From positions 62,001 through 126,000 of the forward strand of contig JAJPKP010000034.1 of assembly GCA_021323675.1 (NCBI GenBank): DNA of 64,000 bases, given 5' to 3'. Of the stretch, positions 40,507-49,610 are shown piece after piece (position 1 is the first letter of the stretch; each line of letters opens with the position of its first letter). The stretch is from Pseudomonadota bacterium. GTDB lineage: Bacteria; Desulfobacterota; Binatia; Binatales; Binataceae. The position numbers and the translations under genes are program-made. The notes beneath the pieces were generated by a model. The model searched no databases, was not told the origin of the DNA, and saw only the letters and a program-made list of their open reading frames with translations.

Positions 40507-42003
40507 ATGTCCATCAAGCCGCCTGACGCAGATGAGATCAGAGAACTCGCCCGCGCGCATCATATCGAGCTCAGCTCAAGCGAGGTCAACGCGCTCGTTC
40601 AAGCCGTCACGGCTCAGATTCCCATCCTTGAAAGAGCCGCCGCGCTGACAGACGATCCGCCGACCTCGGTAGCGCGCTACTCGAATCGGGATCCGGGCGC
40701 GCGCCCGGATCGCAAGGACGATCCGCTGAACGCGGTCGTGCGCAAGTGCCGCGTCACTGGCGCATCGTCAGGCAAGCTCAAGGGAAAGCGTATCGGCCTC
40801 AAGGACAGCGTGTGCGTCGCGGGCATCCCGGCCGGCGGCGGTTCGCACGTGCTTCAGGGCTATACGCCGGACATCGATGCGACGATCGTCGGGCGGATGC
40901 TCGACGAGGGTGCGGAAATCGTCGCGACGCTGAACATGGACGACTTCGCCCTGTCGGGTGACGGCCGCACCTGCGCATACGGGCCAACTCTCAATCCTGT
41001 CAATCCGGCGCATTGTTCCGGAGGATCGTCGAGCGGCTCCGGCGCGGCGCTCTACTACGACTGGATCGACATGACGATCGGCACCGACCAGGGCGGATCG
41101 ATCCGCATTCCCTCGTCCTGGTGCGGAGTGGTTGGAATCAAGCCGACCTACTCGCTGGTTCCCTACACCGGCGTGATGAGCATCGACCCTTCCCTCGATC
41201 ACGTGGGGCCGATGGCGCGCAACGTTCGCGACGTCGCGCTGCTGCTCGAAGTGATCGCGGGAAAGGACCCGCTCGATCCGCGCCAGCAGCAGGTGCCGGC
41301 CGACCGCTACACCGAGTCGCTGGACAAGGGGGTGCGCGGACTGCGCTTCGGTATCCTGCGCGAAGGCTTCGAGCATCCGGGCGCCGAAGCCGACGTCAAC
41401 GATTGCGTGAGCAAAGCCGCAGCCGCGCTCGAAAGGCTCGGCGCGGCCGTCGAAGAAGTCTCGATTCCCGAGCATCGCCAGGCGTCCGACCTGCTGTTCG
41501 CGATCGTACCGGAAGGGATGATGCGGCTCGGCGACACCTTTCTTCAGAGCGCGCACTTCAACGGACGCTACAATCCCGGCCTGGCGGACTTTTTTGGCGC
41601 GAACCTGCCCTCGCGCTCCGGCAAAGAGGCGATCACGGTGAAGCTGATGTTCGTGCTTGGCGAGTTCTCGGCCCGACGCTACAACGGCCGCGTCTATGCC
41701 AAGGCGCAGAACTACCGGCCGAAGCTCAGAGCGCTCTATGACGAGGCGCTCAAGCGATGCGACGCGCTGGTGATGCCGACCACTCCGATGAAGGCGCCGC
41801 GCCAGGACACGCAGTCGCCGTATTCGATGATCACCAACACCGCGCCGTTCGACATGACGGGCCATCCGGGACTCAGCATCCCCTGCGCGATGTCGCGAGG
41901 ACTGCCCGTGGGAATGATGCTCATCGGGCGGCATTTCGAGGATGCGACGCTGCTGCGCGCGGGCTACGCCTTCGAGCAGAGCGTCGATTGGCGCAAAGCG
42001 TGA
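40507..42003 (+). CDS. Amidase-signature hydrolase
   Basis: A 498-residue amidase. The Ser-cisSer-Lys triad is visible: Lys at about 99 in KRIGLKDSVCVAG, the Gly/Ser-rich CSGGSSSGSGAALYY (about 170-184), and nucleophile Ser at about 198 in GTDQGGSIRIPSSWCGVVGI. The rest of the fold (KPTYSLVPYTGVM, HVGPMARNVRDVALLLEVIA) is complete. It hydrolyses a small amide. The ATG at 40507 is preceded by GGAGG at the usual distance; the frame is open further upstream but has no supported start. Its stop overlaps the next gene (GTGA). Confidence 0.92.
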   Translation: MSIKPPDADEIRELARAHHIELSSSEVNALVQAVTAQIPILERAAALTDDPPTSVARYSNRDPGARPDRKDDPLNAVVRKCRVTGASSGKLKGKRIGLKDSVCVAGIPAGGGSHVLQGYTPDIDATIVGRMLDEGAEIVATLNMDDFALSGDGRTCAYGPTLNPVNPAHCSGGSSSGSGAALYYDWIDMTIGTDQGGSIRIPSSWCGVVGIKPTYSLVPYTGVMSIDPSLDHVGPMARNVRDVALLLEVIAGKDPLDPRQQQVPADRYTESLDKGVRGLRFGILREGFEHPGAEADVNDCVSKAAAALERLGAAVEEVSIPEHRQASDLLFAIVPEGMMRLGDTFLQSAHFNGRYNPGLADFFGANLPSRSGKEAITVKLMFVLGEFSARRYNGRVYAKAQNYRPKLRALYDEALKRCDALVMPTTPMKAPRQDTQSPYSMITNTAPFDMTGHPGLSIPCAMSRGLPVGMMLIGRHFEDATLLRAGYAFEQSVDWRKA

Positions 42004-42842
42004 AGCCGCTGCATCTGAAGCTGTCGCATTCGATGTGGCAGGCGCTGGAGAAGCGCCATCGCGAAACCGGCGAGCCCGTCCATCACATCGTCCGCGCCGC
42101 CCTCTCCGAGTATCTGCAGCTTCGGCACTCGACGCTGTTTCAGGTCTCAACCTCGGCCGCGCTGGTCGAGGGAATTTACCAGGGCGCGGTGAACATCGCG
42201 CAACTGCGCGAGCACGGCGACTTCGGGCTCGGCACGTTCGAGGGACTGGACGGCGAGATGGTGGCGCTGGATGGCCGCTTCTACCAGGTACGGTCCGACG
42301 GCTCCGTGCGCGAAGCGGCCGGCAACGACCTCAGTCCGTTCGCGGTGGTAACGCGCTTTCGCGCCGAGAAGTCGATCGATATTCCGCGATGTCCCGATTT
42401 GGGTTTCCTGATCGGCGAACTCGACCGGCTCAGGACTTCCGCCAACGTCTTCTATGCGATGCGAGTGGACGGCGCGTTCGACCTCGTTCACACGCGCGCG
42501 ATGTGCAAGTCCGAGGAAGGAACGCCGCTCGTGGTCGCCGCCGCCCATCAGCCAGAATTCGAGCTGCGCAACGTGAGAGGCACGATGGTGGGATTCTGGT
42601 CGCCCGAATATTCGAAGACGATCGAGGTGCCCGGGTATCATCTGCATTTCATCAGCGACGATCGCTCGGCGGGCGGCCATGTGCTCGGATGCGCCGGCGG
42701 GGGCTGGATCGCGCGGATTCAGCAGGTAAGCGATCTGCAAATCGCGCTGCCCGAGAACGAGGAGTTTTTGCGCGCCGATCTCGCTCGCGACCCATCCAAA
42801 GACCTCGACACCGCGGAACATTACCGCAAGGAAGGGACATGA
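42000..42842 (+). CDS. Acetolactate decarboxylase with N-terminal ribbon-helix-helix-like segment
   Basis: A 280-residue protein starting with GTG that overlaps the amidase stop. Residues 1-42 (LHLKLSHSMWQALEKRHRET, then GEPVHHIVRAALSEYLQ) look like a ribbon-helix-helix DNA-binding or dimerisation motif. From about residue 45 comes an acetolactate decarboxylase: LFQVSTSAALVEGIYQGAVN, LREHGDFGLGTFEGLDGEMV, DGRFYQVRSDG and the zinc-site block GYHLHFISDDRSAGGHVLGC with three His. It converts acetolactate to acetoin and CO2. The RHH-like part may be structural rather than regulatory. It may be linked to the amidase by operon. Confidence 0.88.
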   Translation: MKPLHLKLSHSMWQALEKRHRETGEPVHHIVRAALSEYLQLRHSTLFQVSTSAALVEGIYQGAVNIAQLREHGDFGLGTFEGLDGEMVALDGRFYQVRSDGSVREAAGNDLSPFAVVTRFRAEKSIDIPRCPDLGFLIGELDRLRTSANVFYAMRVDGAFDLVHTRAMCKSEEGTPLVVAAAHQPEFELRNVRGTMVGFWSPEYSKTIEVPGYHLHFISDDRSAGGHVLGCAGGGWIARIQQVSDLQIALPENEEFLRADLARDPSKDLDTAEHYRKEGT

Positions 42843-42965
42843 AGTTCACCTCGCGCGATAACGCAAGTCCCGGGCGATCGCCCACACCGTCATCGCTTGT
42901 TCGATCGCGTCAGACACGGCACAGTTCATTGGCCAATTGGAAATTCTCCTGCGCAGAGGTGTTGC

Positions 42966-44594
42966 ATGGCGATCAATTTGCGCGGCGTGGAACTTCTCCG
43001 CAATCCGCATTTCAACAAATCGACCGCGTTTACCGTTGAAGAACGCGAGGCGCTGGGCCTCGTCGGACTGGTCCCGGAAGGTATCGACACCGAAGAGATT
43101 CAGATCCGGCGCGTTCTGCTTCAGCTCTCGCAAAAACCGTCGGACCTCGAGAAATATATCTACCTGTCCGCCTTGCAGGATGCGGACGAAACGCTCTTCT
43201 ACAGGGTTCTGATGACCGACCCGCGGCGCTTTCTGCCCCTGGTCTATACGCCGACGGTCGGCGAAGCCTGCCTGCAGTTCGGACACATTATCCGGCGGCC
43301 GCGCGGACTTTATGTCTCGATCGCGCGGCGCGGCCGCGTTCGCGAGGTGCTGCGCAACTGGCCCGAGCGCGATGTCCGCTTTATCGTGGTCACCAGCGGC
43401 CAGCGTATCCTCGGCCTTGGCGATCTCGGAGCCAACGGCATGGGCATTCCCATCGGCAAGCTCGCACTCTACACGGCGTGCGCGGGCGTGCCGCCCCGGG
43501 CCACTCTGCCGGTCCTGATGGATTGCGGGTGCAACAATGAGGAGCTGCTCGCGGATCCGCTCTATCTCGGGCTTCGCCGTAAACGCCCGAGCGAAGAAGA
43601 GCTGGACGAATTCGTCGAGGAATTCATGAACGCGGTTCACGATGTGTTTCCGGATTGCTGCGTTCAGTTCGAGGATTGGGCCGGAACGGATGCGGTGCGG
43701 CTGCTGGCTCGCTATCGGGACCGCTACTGCTGCTTCAACGACGACATCCAGGGAACGGGCGCGATCGCACTGGCCGGCATCCTCGCCGCTCTTCGCCTTA
43801 CCGGCGGCAGGATGACCGAGCAGAGGGTCTTGCTTCTCGGCGCCGGTTCAGCGGCTATCGGAATCGCCGACCTTCTCACGCACGCCCTCAGCGCCGAAGG
43901 GTTGAGCGAAAGCGAGGCGCGACGCCGCGTCTGGCTGTTCGACGTCAACGGATTAATCGAGTCATCGCGGCGCGACCTGGCGGACTTCCAGAAGCCTTAT
44001 GCGCACCAGCATCAGCCCACTCGCGATTTCCTCGCCGCGGTGGAGTCGATCGAGCCGACGGCCATTATCGGGGTGAGCACGATGCCGAAGGCTTTCACGC
44101 GCGACGTCATCGAAGCGATGGCGCGATTGAACCATCGTCCGATCATCTTTGCGTATTCGAACCCCACTTCGCGTTCGGAATGCACGCCCGAAGAGGCATA
44201 CGCATGGTCGCGGGGGCGGGCGGTGTTCGCGAGCGGCAGTCCGTTTCCTCCCGTGAACTACGGCGGCAGAACTTTCGTACCGGGACAGGGCAACAACGTT
44301 TACATTTTCCCGGCGATCGGACTTGCGGTTTACACAACCCGGGCCAGGCGCGTCACTGATGAGATGTTCGTGGCGGCGGCGCGCGCGGTCGCGGATCGCG
44401 TTACGCAGGCTGACCTCGATGCCGGCCTCATCTATCCGCCTCAGTCCGAGATCTTCGAAACCGAAGTGCGCGCCGCGATTCGAATCGCCGAGGTGATTTT
44501 CGCCCTCGGCCTCAGCGGCCTCGACCGGCCCTCTGACCTTGATGCCTTTGTCCGTTCGCAGCTTTACACCGCGGAATACGAGAGCCTGATCTGA
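42966..44594 (+). CDS. NAD(P)-dependent malic enzyme
   Basis: A 542-residue malic enzyme of the large eukaryote-like/SfcA (MaeA) class. Motifs seen: PLVYTPTVGEACLQFGHI near residue 90, the active-site region VVTSGQRILGLGDLGANGMG, QFEDWAGTDAVRLLARYRDR, then NDDIQGTGAIALAGILAALR and the nucleotide-binding GAGSAAIGIADLL. It decarboxylates L-malate to pyruvate. AGAGG eight bases before the ATG at 42966 supports this start; the frame is open upstream without a better one. It stands alone between the acetolactate decarboxylase and argE-like genes. Confidence 0.95.
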   Translation: MAINLRGVELLRNPHFNKSTAFTVEEREALGLVGLVPEGIDTEEIQIRRVLLQLSQKPSDLEKYIYLSALQDADETLFYRVLMTDPRRFLPLVYTPTVGEACLQFGHIIRRPRGLYVSIARRGRVREVLRNWPERDVRFIVVTSGQRILGLGDLGANGMGIPIGKLALYTACAGVPPRATLPVLMDCGCNNEELLADPLYLGLRRKRPSEEELDEFVEEFMNAVHDVFPDCCVQFEDWAGTDAVRLLARYRDRYCCFNDDIQGTGAIALAGILAALRLTGGRMTEQRVLLLGAGSAAIGIADLLTHALSAEGLSESEARRRVWLFDVNGLIESSRRDLADFQKPYAHQHQPTRDFLAAVESIEPTAIIGVSTMPKAFTRDVIEAMARLNHRPIIFAYSNPTSRSECTPEEAYAWSRGRAVFASGSPFPPVNYGGRTFVPGQGNNVYIFPAIGLAVYTTRARRVTDEMFVAAARAVADRVTQADLDAGLIYPPQSEIFETEVRAAIRIAEVIFALGLSGLDRPSDLDAFVRSQLYTAEYESLI

Positions 44595-44612
44595 GGCACG
44601 GGAGCCGGCCGC

Positions 44613-45794
44613 CTAACAGCACATCCGCTCGATCACCTTGAGGATTATCGGCGTCGTGCGTTCGAAGGCGTCGCGGCGGATGTATTCGTCGGGTTGATGC
44701 GCCTGGTCGAGGTCGCCCGGTCCGCAGATGAGGGAATCGATCTCCGACTTCGCGAACCATCCGCCGTCGGTGCCGAACAGCACGCCCCCCGAATCGCGCG
44801 CGCCGGTCGCATCGAACAGCGCTCTTTCGAGCGGAGTTCCGCGCGGAGAATTCAGCGGCGGCATCGTCAGCGGCGGCGTCATTTCGATTTCGGCGCGATT
44901 TGCGTCGGACGCGTAGTCGCGGGGATCGATCGCGCGGACCGCGCGTTCGATCTCGCGATACAGGTCCATCGGATCGCTATCCGGCATCGTGCGGTAGCTG
45001 ATCCGGAGCGCGCATTCTTCCGCGATCATGTTGGCCGCCAGTCCGCCGCGCACCGTGCCGAAATTGAGCACGTCGTACGGCGCGTCGGGGAAAATCGAGA
45101 TATATTCCTGGCGCGGATGCGAACGGAGGCGCTCCTGGATTCTTCCGATCGCTTCGATCACCTTGCCCATCACCGCAATCGCGTTCACCCCCGCCGCGGG
45201 AGCGCCGCTGTGCCCTCCCCGTCCGCGCACCATCACATCAAACAGCACGATACTCTTGTGAGCATGACTGACTTGCCATGAGGTCGGCTCGCCAATCCAC
45301 GCGATGCGCGGCGTCGGCGTCTGGCCGAGTATCGACCTCAGCGCGGGACCGACCTTCTCCGCCCCAAGGCATCCAACTTCTTCATCCGCGGTAAAAACGA
45401 ACACCAGCGGCCGCTTGAGCCGTCTGGGCTCAAGCTGCGCGGCCGCATCGAGACACGCGGCGAGAAATCCCTTCATGTCCGACGTCCCGCGGCCATAGAA
45501 CTTGTCGCCGGCATCTTCGACTCTGAGCGCCTCGCGGGTCCATCCCGGTTGCCCCTCGAACGGAACGGTGTCGATATGTCCGGAGATGATGAGGCCGTCG
45601 GCGCGAGGCGGCCCGATCCATGCCACCAGGTTCGACTGCGCAACGCCCGCGATCTCCACACTTTGCGATGCGGTTTTGAAGCCGTGCGCGGCCAGTTGGG
45701 CGCCCACGTACTCGATTGCGGCAATGTCGCTGTATGCGCTGACGGTGTTGAAGGAGACCAGGCGGCGAAGGGCTTCGTGCAGGTAAGACGACAT
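44613..45794 (-). CDS. argE: Acetylornithine deacetylase (M20 peptidase family)
   Basis: A 393-residue M20 metallo-deacylase. The metal-binding blocks are LIISGHIDTVPFEGQPGW (near residue 66-84), YGRGTSDMKGFLAACLDA, FTADEEVGCLGAE and, in the C-terminal lid, the dimerisation region VRGRGGHSGAPAAGVNA. The closing block GTDGGWFAKSEIDSLICGPG and LDQAHQPDEYI matches the ArgE end, which makes ornithine from N-acetylornithine. A succinyl-diaminopimelate desuccinylase-like role cannot be fully excluded. The start at 45794 (MSSYLHEALRRLVSFNTVSA) is conserved. It is convergent with the malic enzyme. Confidence 0.88.
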   Translation of the reverse strand: MSSYLHEALRRLVSFNTVSAYSDIAAIEYVGAQLAAHGFKTASQSVEIAGVAQSNLVAWIGPPRADGLIISGHIDTVPFEGQPGWTREALRVEDAGDKFYGRGTSDMKGFLAACLDAAAQLEPRRLKRPLVFVFTADEEVGCLGAEKVGPALRSILGQTPTPRIAWIGEPTSWQVSHAHKSIVLFDVMVRGRGGHSGAPAAGVNAIAVMGKVIEAIGRIQERLRSHPRQEYISIFPDAPYDVLNFGTVRGGLAANMIAEECALRISYRTMPDSDPMDLYREIERAVRAIDPRDYASDANRAEIEMTPPLTMPPLNSPRGTPLERALFDATGARDSGGVLFGTDGGWFAKSEIDSLICGPGDLDQAHQPDEYIRRDAFERTTPIILKVIERMCC

Positions 45795-46023
45795 ACTCAG
45801 CCTATGGCTGCGGACTGTAGCATGGGCTAACGCTGGAAGAGATTCGCACGTATTCGCGCTTCCTTCGCCCTCGACCTTGACGCATTTGCTTGTGAAATCG
45901 GCGGACTTCCCCTGCCTTGCGATGCTCAAACACCCGTAACGAGTTCTGGTTGCAACGGAAATCTGTTCGCGGGTAAGCGAAGACACGATCAATCAGCTAA
46001 ACTGCTTGTCGAGGTTTATTGGA

Positions 46024-48297
46024 ATGGCAAACCAGGCTGCAGCGTCCGATTTGACCAATTCGCAACCCCAGGAAGTTCCGCTCATCAGTCGGGCCGATAG
46101 CATGGACAATCCAGCAATCTCGTCCGCCGAACCTGTCGCGGCCCAGCCCGCGGCAGAGGCCATTCGATCCGACGACGCCGACCTCACGAAGCCGGAACTT
46201 TTTCTCAACCGCGAGCTGACCTGGCTTGCGTTCAACCGCCGCGTCTTCGAGGAAGCGCTCGATGATCGCAATCCGCTGCTCGAGCGCGTGAAGTTCCTCG
46301 CGATTACCGCTTCCAACCTCGATGCGTTCTTCATGAAGCGAATCGGCGGATTGAAGCAGCAGGTCGTGGCCGGGATGCAGGAGCTCACGGTGGATGGCCG
46401 CACGCCGCAGCAGCAAATCGACGAGTGCCTGGCCGAGATTCGCGATTTCGAGCCCCGCCAGCGCGCGCTCTTGCCGGTGCTGCTGGATGCGTTGAAGGGC
46501 GTCGGCGTCGAAGTGCTGTCGTTTGAACAATTGAAGTCCGACGAGCAGGCGCTGATACGCGACTACTACTTCCGCAACATATTCCCGCTGGTCACGCCGC
46601 AGGCCCTCGATCCCGCGCATCCGTTTCCCTTCATTTCCAATCTCTCGCTGAATCTGCTCGTCACGCTCCGTGCGCCGGATGATGCCGAGCCTTCGCTGGC
46701 GCGCGTGAAGGTGCCGGTCGGGCTGGGCATCCCGCGCTTTCTGCGCGTCGATGGGACCAACCGGTTCGTGCCGCTCGAGGACGTGATCGCGCATACGCTC
46801 GACCTGCTGTTCCCGGGCCTCACGGTCGAGTCCTGCGAGTTCTTCCGCGTGACGCGCAACGCCAACACCGAGCGCGACGAGGACGAGGCGGATGACCTGC
46901 TCGCGCTCATCGAGTCGGAGCTTCGCGACCGGCGTTTCGCTCCGATCGTGCGAATCGAGGTGGTTCGCGGCATCAACCCTGTCCATCGCGGGATGCTCGC
47001 GGCGGAACTGGGCCTGCACGAGCTGCGCGACGTGTTCGAAGTGGATGGGATGCTGGCGATTCGCGACCTGATGGAGCTGGTCGCGGTCGACAATCCCGCC
47101 CTGCACGATCCGCCGCATCACCCGATCGACCATCCGCGCCTTACGCCGTCGCGCAACATCTTCCACGTAATCCGCGACGCCGGCTCCGTCCTGCTGATGC
47201 ATCCATACGAATCGTTTTCGACCTCGGTGGGGCGCTTTCTGCGCGAGGCAAGCGAGGATCCCAAGGTTCGGGCGATCAAGATGACGCTGTACCGGACCTC
47301 GCGCGACTCCGAGATTATCGGCTATCTGTGCGACGCCGCCCGCAATGGCAAGCAGGTCGCGGTCGTCGTCGAGCTGAAGGCGCGGTTCGACGAGGCGGCC
47401 AACATCCAGTTCGCCTCCCAGCTCGAAGACTACGGAATCCACGTGACTTACGGTGTGGTCGGCTTCAAGACCCACTGCAAGGTAATCCTGGTGGTGCGCC
47501 AGGACTACAACGGACTGCGCCGGTACGCGCATATCGGCACCGGCAACTATCATCCAGGGACCGCGCGCCTTTACGCTGACTTCGGCCTTCTCACCTGCGA
47601 TGACGCGATCGGCCAGGACTTGACCCAGCTTTTCAACTATCTGACTACTGGTTACTACGGCAACCGCACCTACCGGAAAATCCTTCCCGCGCCCTCGCTG
47701 CTGAAGAAGGCGATGATCGAAAAGATCGAGCGCGAGGCGAAGCTGCATTCGCCGGCGTCGCCCGGGCTGATCCAGATGAAGATGAACGCGCTCGAGGACG
47801 CCGACATCACCCGCGCGCTTTATCGCGCCTCGCGCGCGGGCGTGAAGATCGAGCTTATCGTGCGCGATACGTGCCGGCTGCGTCCCGGCCTGTCCGGCCT
47901 CTCGGAAAATATCCGCGTCACAAGCATCGTCGGGCGCTTCCTCGAACACGGACGCATCTACTATTTCCGCAACGGCGGCAACGAGGAATATTTCATCGGC
48001 TCCGCCGATTGCATGAAGCGCAACCTGGAAAGCCGGGTCGAGGTCGTGACGCCGGTCGAGGATCCCTCGCTGCGCAAGGAGTTGCGCGCCGTGCTGGATC
48101 TGCAACTGAAGCCCAATCACGCCGCGTGGGAGATGCGGTCCGACGGCTCCTACATCCGGACCGTCCCCGGCGATCTGCAGGGCAACTGCCAGCAGGCGCT
48201 GATCGACCTGTTCACGAACCGCGACAAGGAAGAGAGCAAGAGCCGCCGGCGCCGACGCCGCGGCTTCGCCCGCCGCGCCGCGAACGCCGCGAAGTAG
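46024..48297 (+). CDS. ppk: Polyphosphate kinase 1
   Basis: A 757-residue enzyme that makes polyphosphate from ATP. The start of the conserved fold is FLNRELTWLAFNRRVFEEAL, followed by LLERVKFLAITASNLDAFFM. In the catalytic half, YAHIGTGNYHPGTARLYADF contains the phosphorylated His (about His503), LEHGRIYYFRN holds the second His (about His642), and VVELKARFDEAANI the PLD-like Arg. The C-terminal tail is very basic (SRRRRRRGFARR). The ATG at 46024 has GAGG nine bases upstream; a TTG at 46006 is an alternative. The counter-enzyme Ppx is encoded 16 kb away in this window. Confidence 0.96.
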   Translation: MANQAAASDLTNSQPQEVPLISRADSMDNPAISSAEPVAAQPAAEAIRSDDADLTKPELFLNRELTWLAFNRRVFEEALDDRNPLLERVKFLAITASNLDAFFMKRIGGLKQQVVAGMQELTVDGRTPQQQIDECLAEIRDFEPRQRALLPVLLDALKGVGVEVLSFEQLKSDEQALIRDYYFRNIFPLVTPQALDPAHPFPFISNLSLNLLVTLRAPDDAEPSLARVKVPVGLGIPRFLRVDGTNRFVPLEDVIAHTLDLLFPGLTVESCEFFRVTRNANTERDEDEADDLLALIESELRDRRFAPIVRIEVVRGINPVHRGMLAAELGLHELRDVFEVDGMLAIRDLMELVAVDNPALHDPPHHPIDHPRLTPSRNIFHVIRDAGSVLLMHPYESFSTSVGRFLREASEDPKVRAIKMTLYRTSRDSEIIGYLCDAARNGKQVAVVVELKARFDEAANIQFASQLEDYGIHVTYGVVGFKTHCKVILVVRQDYNGLRRYAHIGTGNYHPGTARLYADFGLLTCDDAIGQDLTQLFNYLTTGYYGNRTYRKILPAPSLLKKAMIEKIEREAKLHSPASPGLIQMKMNALEDADITRALYRASRAGVKIELIVRDTCRLRPGLSGLSENIRVTSIVGRFLEHGRIYYFRNGGNEEYFIGSADCMKRNLESRVEVVTPVEDPSLRKELRAVLDLQLKPNHAAWEMRSDGSYIRTVPGDLQGNCQQALIDLFTNRDKEESKSRRRRRRGFARRAANAAK

Positions 48298-48311
48298 CGG
48301 CGCGCCCCGCT

Positions 48312-49187
48312 CTATTCCTTCAGGAACGCCCGCAAGCGATCGGCAAGCTCGCGCGGCTTTTCCTCGGGAATAAAATGGCCGCAGTCGGCTATCGCGCCGC
48401 CTTCGGCGCGCATCGCCACTCTTCTCAACGACTCCACGACCAGATCGCCCCGGCCGCGCGAGCCGCCGCCTCCCAGCCCCAGCGCCGGCATCGGCAGCTT
48501 GAATCCGCTTGCGAGCGTCGCGCGATTGTCTTCGATGTCGCGCGGCAAAGCGCGGTAGTAATTGAACCCCGCCCGCATCGCGCCCGGCTGCGAGTAGGTG
48601 CGCACATACTCCGCGATATCCGCGTCGCTGAAGGTGCCAGCCTGGTCGATGCCGTTCATGAAAAAGAATTCGAGGTAAGTCCGCTCGCGGCCCGCGGTCA
48701 GCGCTTCCGGAAGGTCCGGCACCTGATGGAACAGATGATGCCATCGCGTTGCACCGCGCGGATCGATTGAAGCGCCCGCCTGTCCCGCCGGCCGGTCGCC
48801 CGGCACGGGCACATCGAGCATCACCAGATGCGTGACGGCATCGGGATGATCCGCGGCAAGGCGAAAGGCGGTGGGCGCTCCCCAATCGTGGCCCACCACG
48901 GCGAAGCGCTCGTGCGCAAGATGATTGCGCATCAGCTCCCACACGTCGTTGGCGACGGTCTTCTTGTCATACCCGGCGGATGGTCGCGAAGAATCGCCGA
49001 GCCCGCGCAGGTCCGGCGCGACCATCGCAAAATGATCCGCCAGCATCGGCATCACCCGGCGCCATTCGTACCAGGTCTGCGGCCATCCGTGCAGCAGCAC
49101 GACCGGCGTACCTCGCCCGCAAGTCACATAGTGGATACGAACGCCCTTGAGATTCGCGTAATGATGCTGAAATTCAGGACTTTGCAC
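48312..49187 (-). CDS. Alpha/beta hydrolase, epoxide-hydrolase-like
   Basis: A 291-residue alpha/beta hydrolase. The oxyanion-hole block is VVLLHGWPQTWYEWRR (H-G-x-P). The nucleophile elbow is VVGHDWGAPTAFRLA with Asp101, the form used by epoxide hydrolases and dehalogenases. The catalytic His lies in IADCGHFIPEEKPRELA near the C-terminus. Tyr residues for epoxide opening are possible at FNYYRALPRD. An epoxide hydrolase is therefore most likely, with a dehalogenase or esterase as alternatives. It is convergent with ppk1. Confidence 0.88.
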   Translation of the reverse strand: MQSPEFQHHYANLKGVRIHYVTCGRGTPVVLLHGWPQTWYEWRRVMPMLADHFAMVAPDLRGLGDSSRPSAGYDKKTVANDVWELMRNHLAHERFAVVGHDWGAPTAFRLAADHPDAVTHLVMLDVPVPGDRPAGQAGASIDPRGATRWHHLFHQVPDLPEALTAGRERTYLEFFFMNGIDQAGTFSDADIAEYVRTYSQPGAMRAGFNYYRALPRDIEDNRATLASGFKLPMPALGLGGGGSRGRGDLVVESLRRVAMRAEGGAIADCGHFIPEEKPRELADRLRAFLKE

Positions 49188-49279
49188 GGGTCATTCCCCC
49201 TTGTTCAGTATCCCGCGCACCGAAATTCGAATGCAACCACCGTTTGCGCAACACATAGGGTTCGCGTCATTAACTGTCT

Positions 49280-49570
49280 GTGATGTCATCCGCGATCCCG
49301 CGAACGCACTGCGAATCCGCCGGATCCCGTGCGGCGTTGGCCGCCTTGATACTTGTTGTCGCGCCCCTTTCGATCGCTGCGGGATGCTCCTGGGACTTTC
49401 CGGAATACACCAAGCGACAGCTTGAAGCCCAGCGAGACGCGAAGCGCATCGAGGTTACCGGCGAAGACCTTCCCGCCGGAACCTACGAGGTCCTGGGTCC
49501 CTGCAGCGGGATCGCAGTCCATCTCATTCAGCCAAAATCCGCCGCCAATGACGTTGAAGGCGGCGTCTAA
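49280..49570 (+). CDS. Small putative lipoprotein, function unknown
   Basis: A 96-residue protein. A hydrophobic stretch (AALAALILVVAPLSIAAGC) ends in an AAGC lipobox, followed by a short polar mature part (about 60 residues, KRIEVTGEDLPAGTYEVLGP and CSG). An ATG at 49283 could also serve as the start. The signal is preceded by an atypical charged stretch. There is no recognised family. It may be a small outer-membrane lipoprotein. It is divergent from the epoxide-hydrolase-like gene. Confidence 0.45.
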   Translation: MMSSAIPRTHCESAGSRAALAALILVVAPLSIAAGCSWDFPEYTKRQLEAQRDAKRIEVTGEDLPAGTYEVLGPCSGIAVHLIQPKSAANDVEGGV

Positions 49571-49610
49571 GAAGCGCCGTTCGCGCGGTTACGACACCCG
49601 CTCCGGAAGT

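Noticed and set aside
45795-46023. A regulatory RNA or promoter between argE and ppk1
   Set aside because: The 229-bp gap holds a TTGACG and a TTGCAA but neither has a -10 at correct spacing, and no convincing hairpin was found.
45997-48942. A 981-codon open frame on the minus strand opposite ppk1
   Set aside because: It is the antisense of a well-conserved gene. GC-rich third positions produce such frames; its protein is low-complexity, Arg-rich and matches no family.
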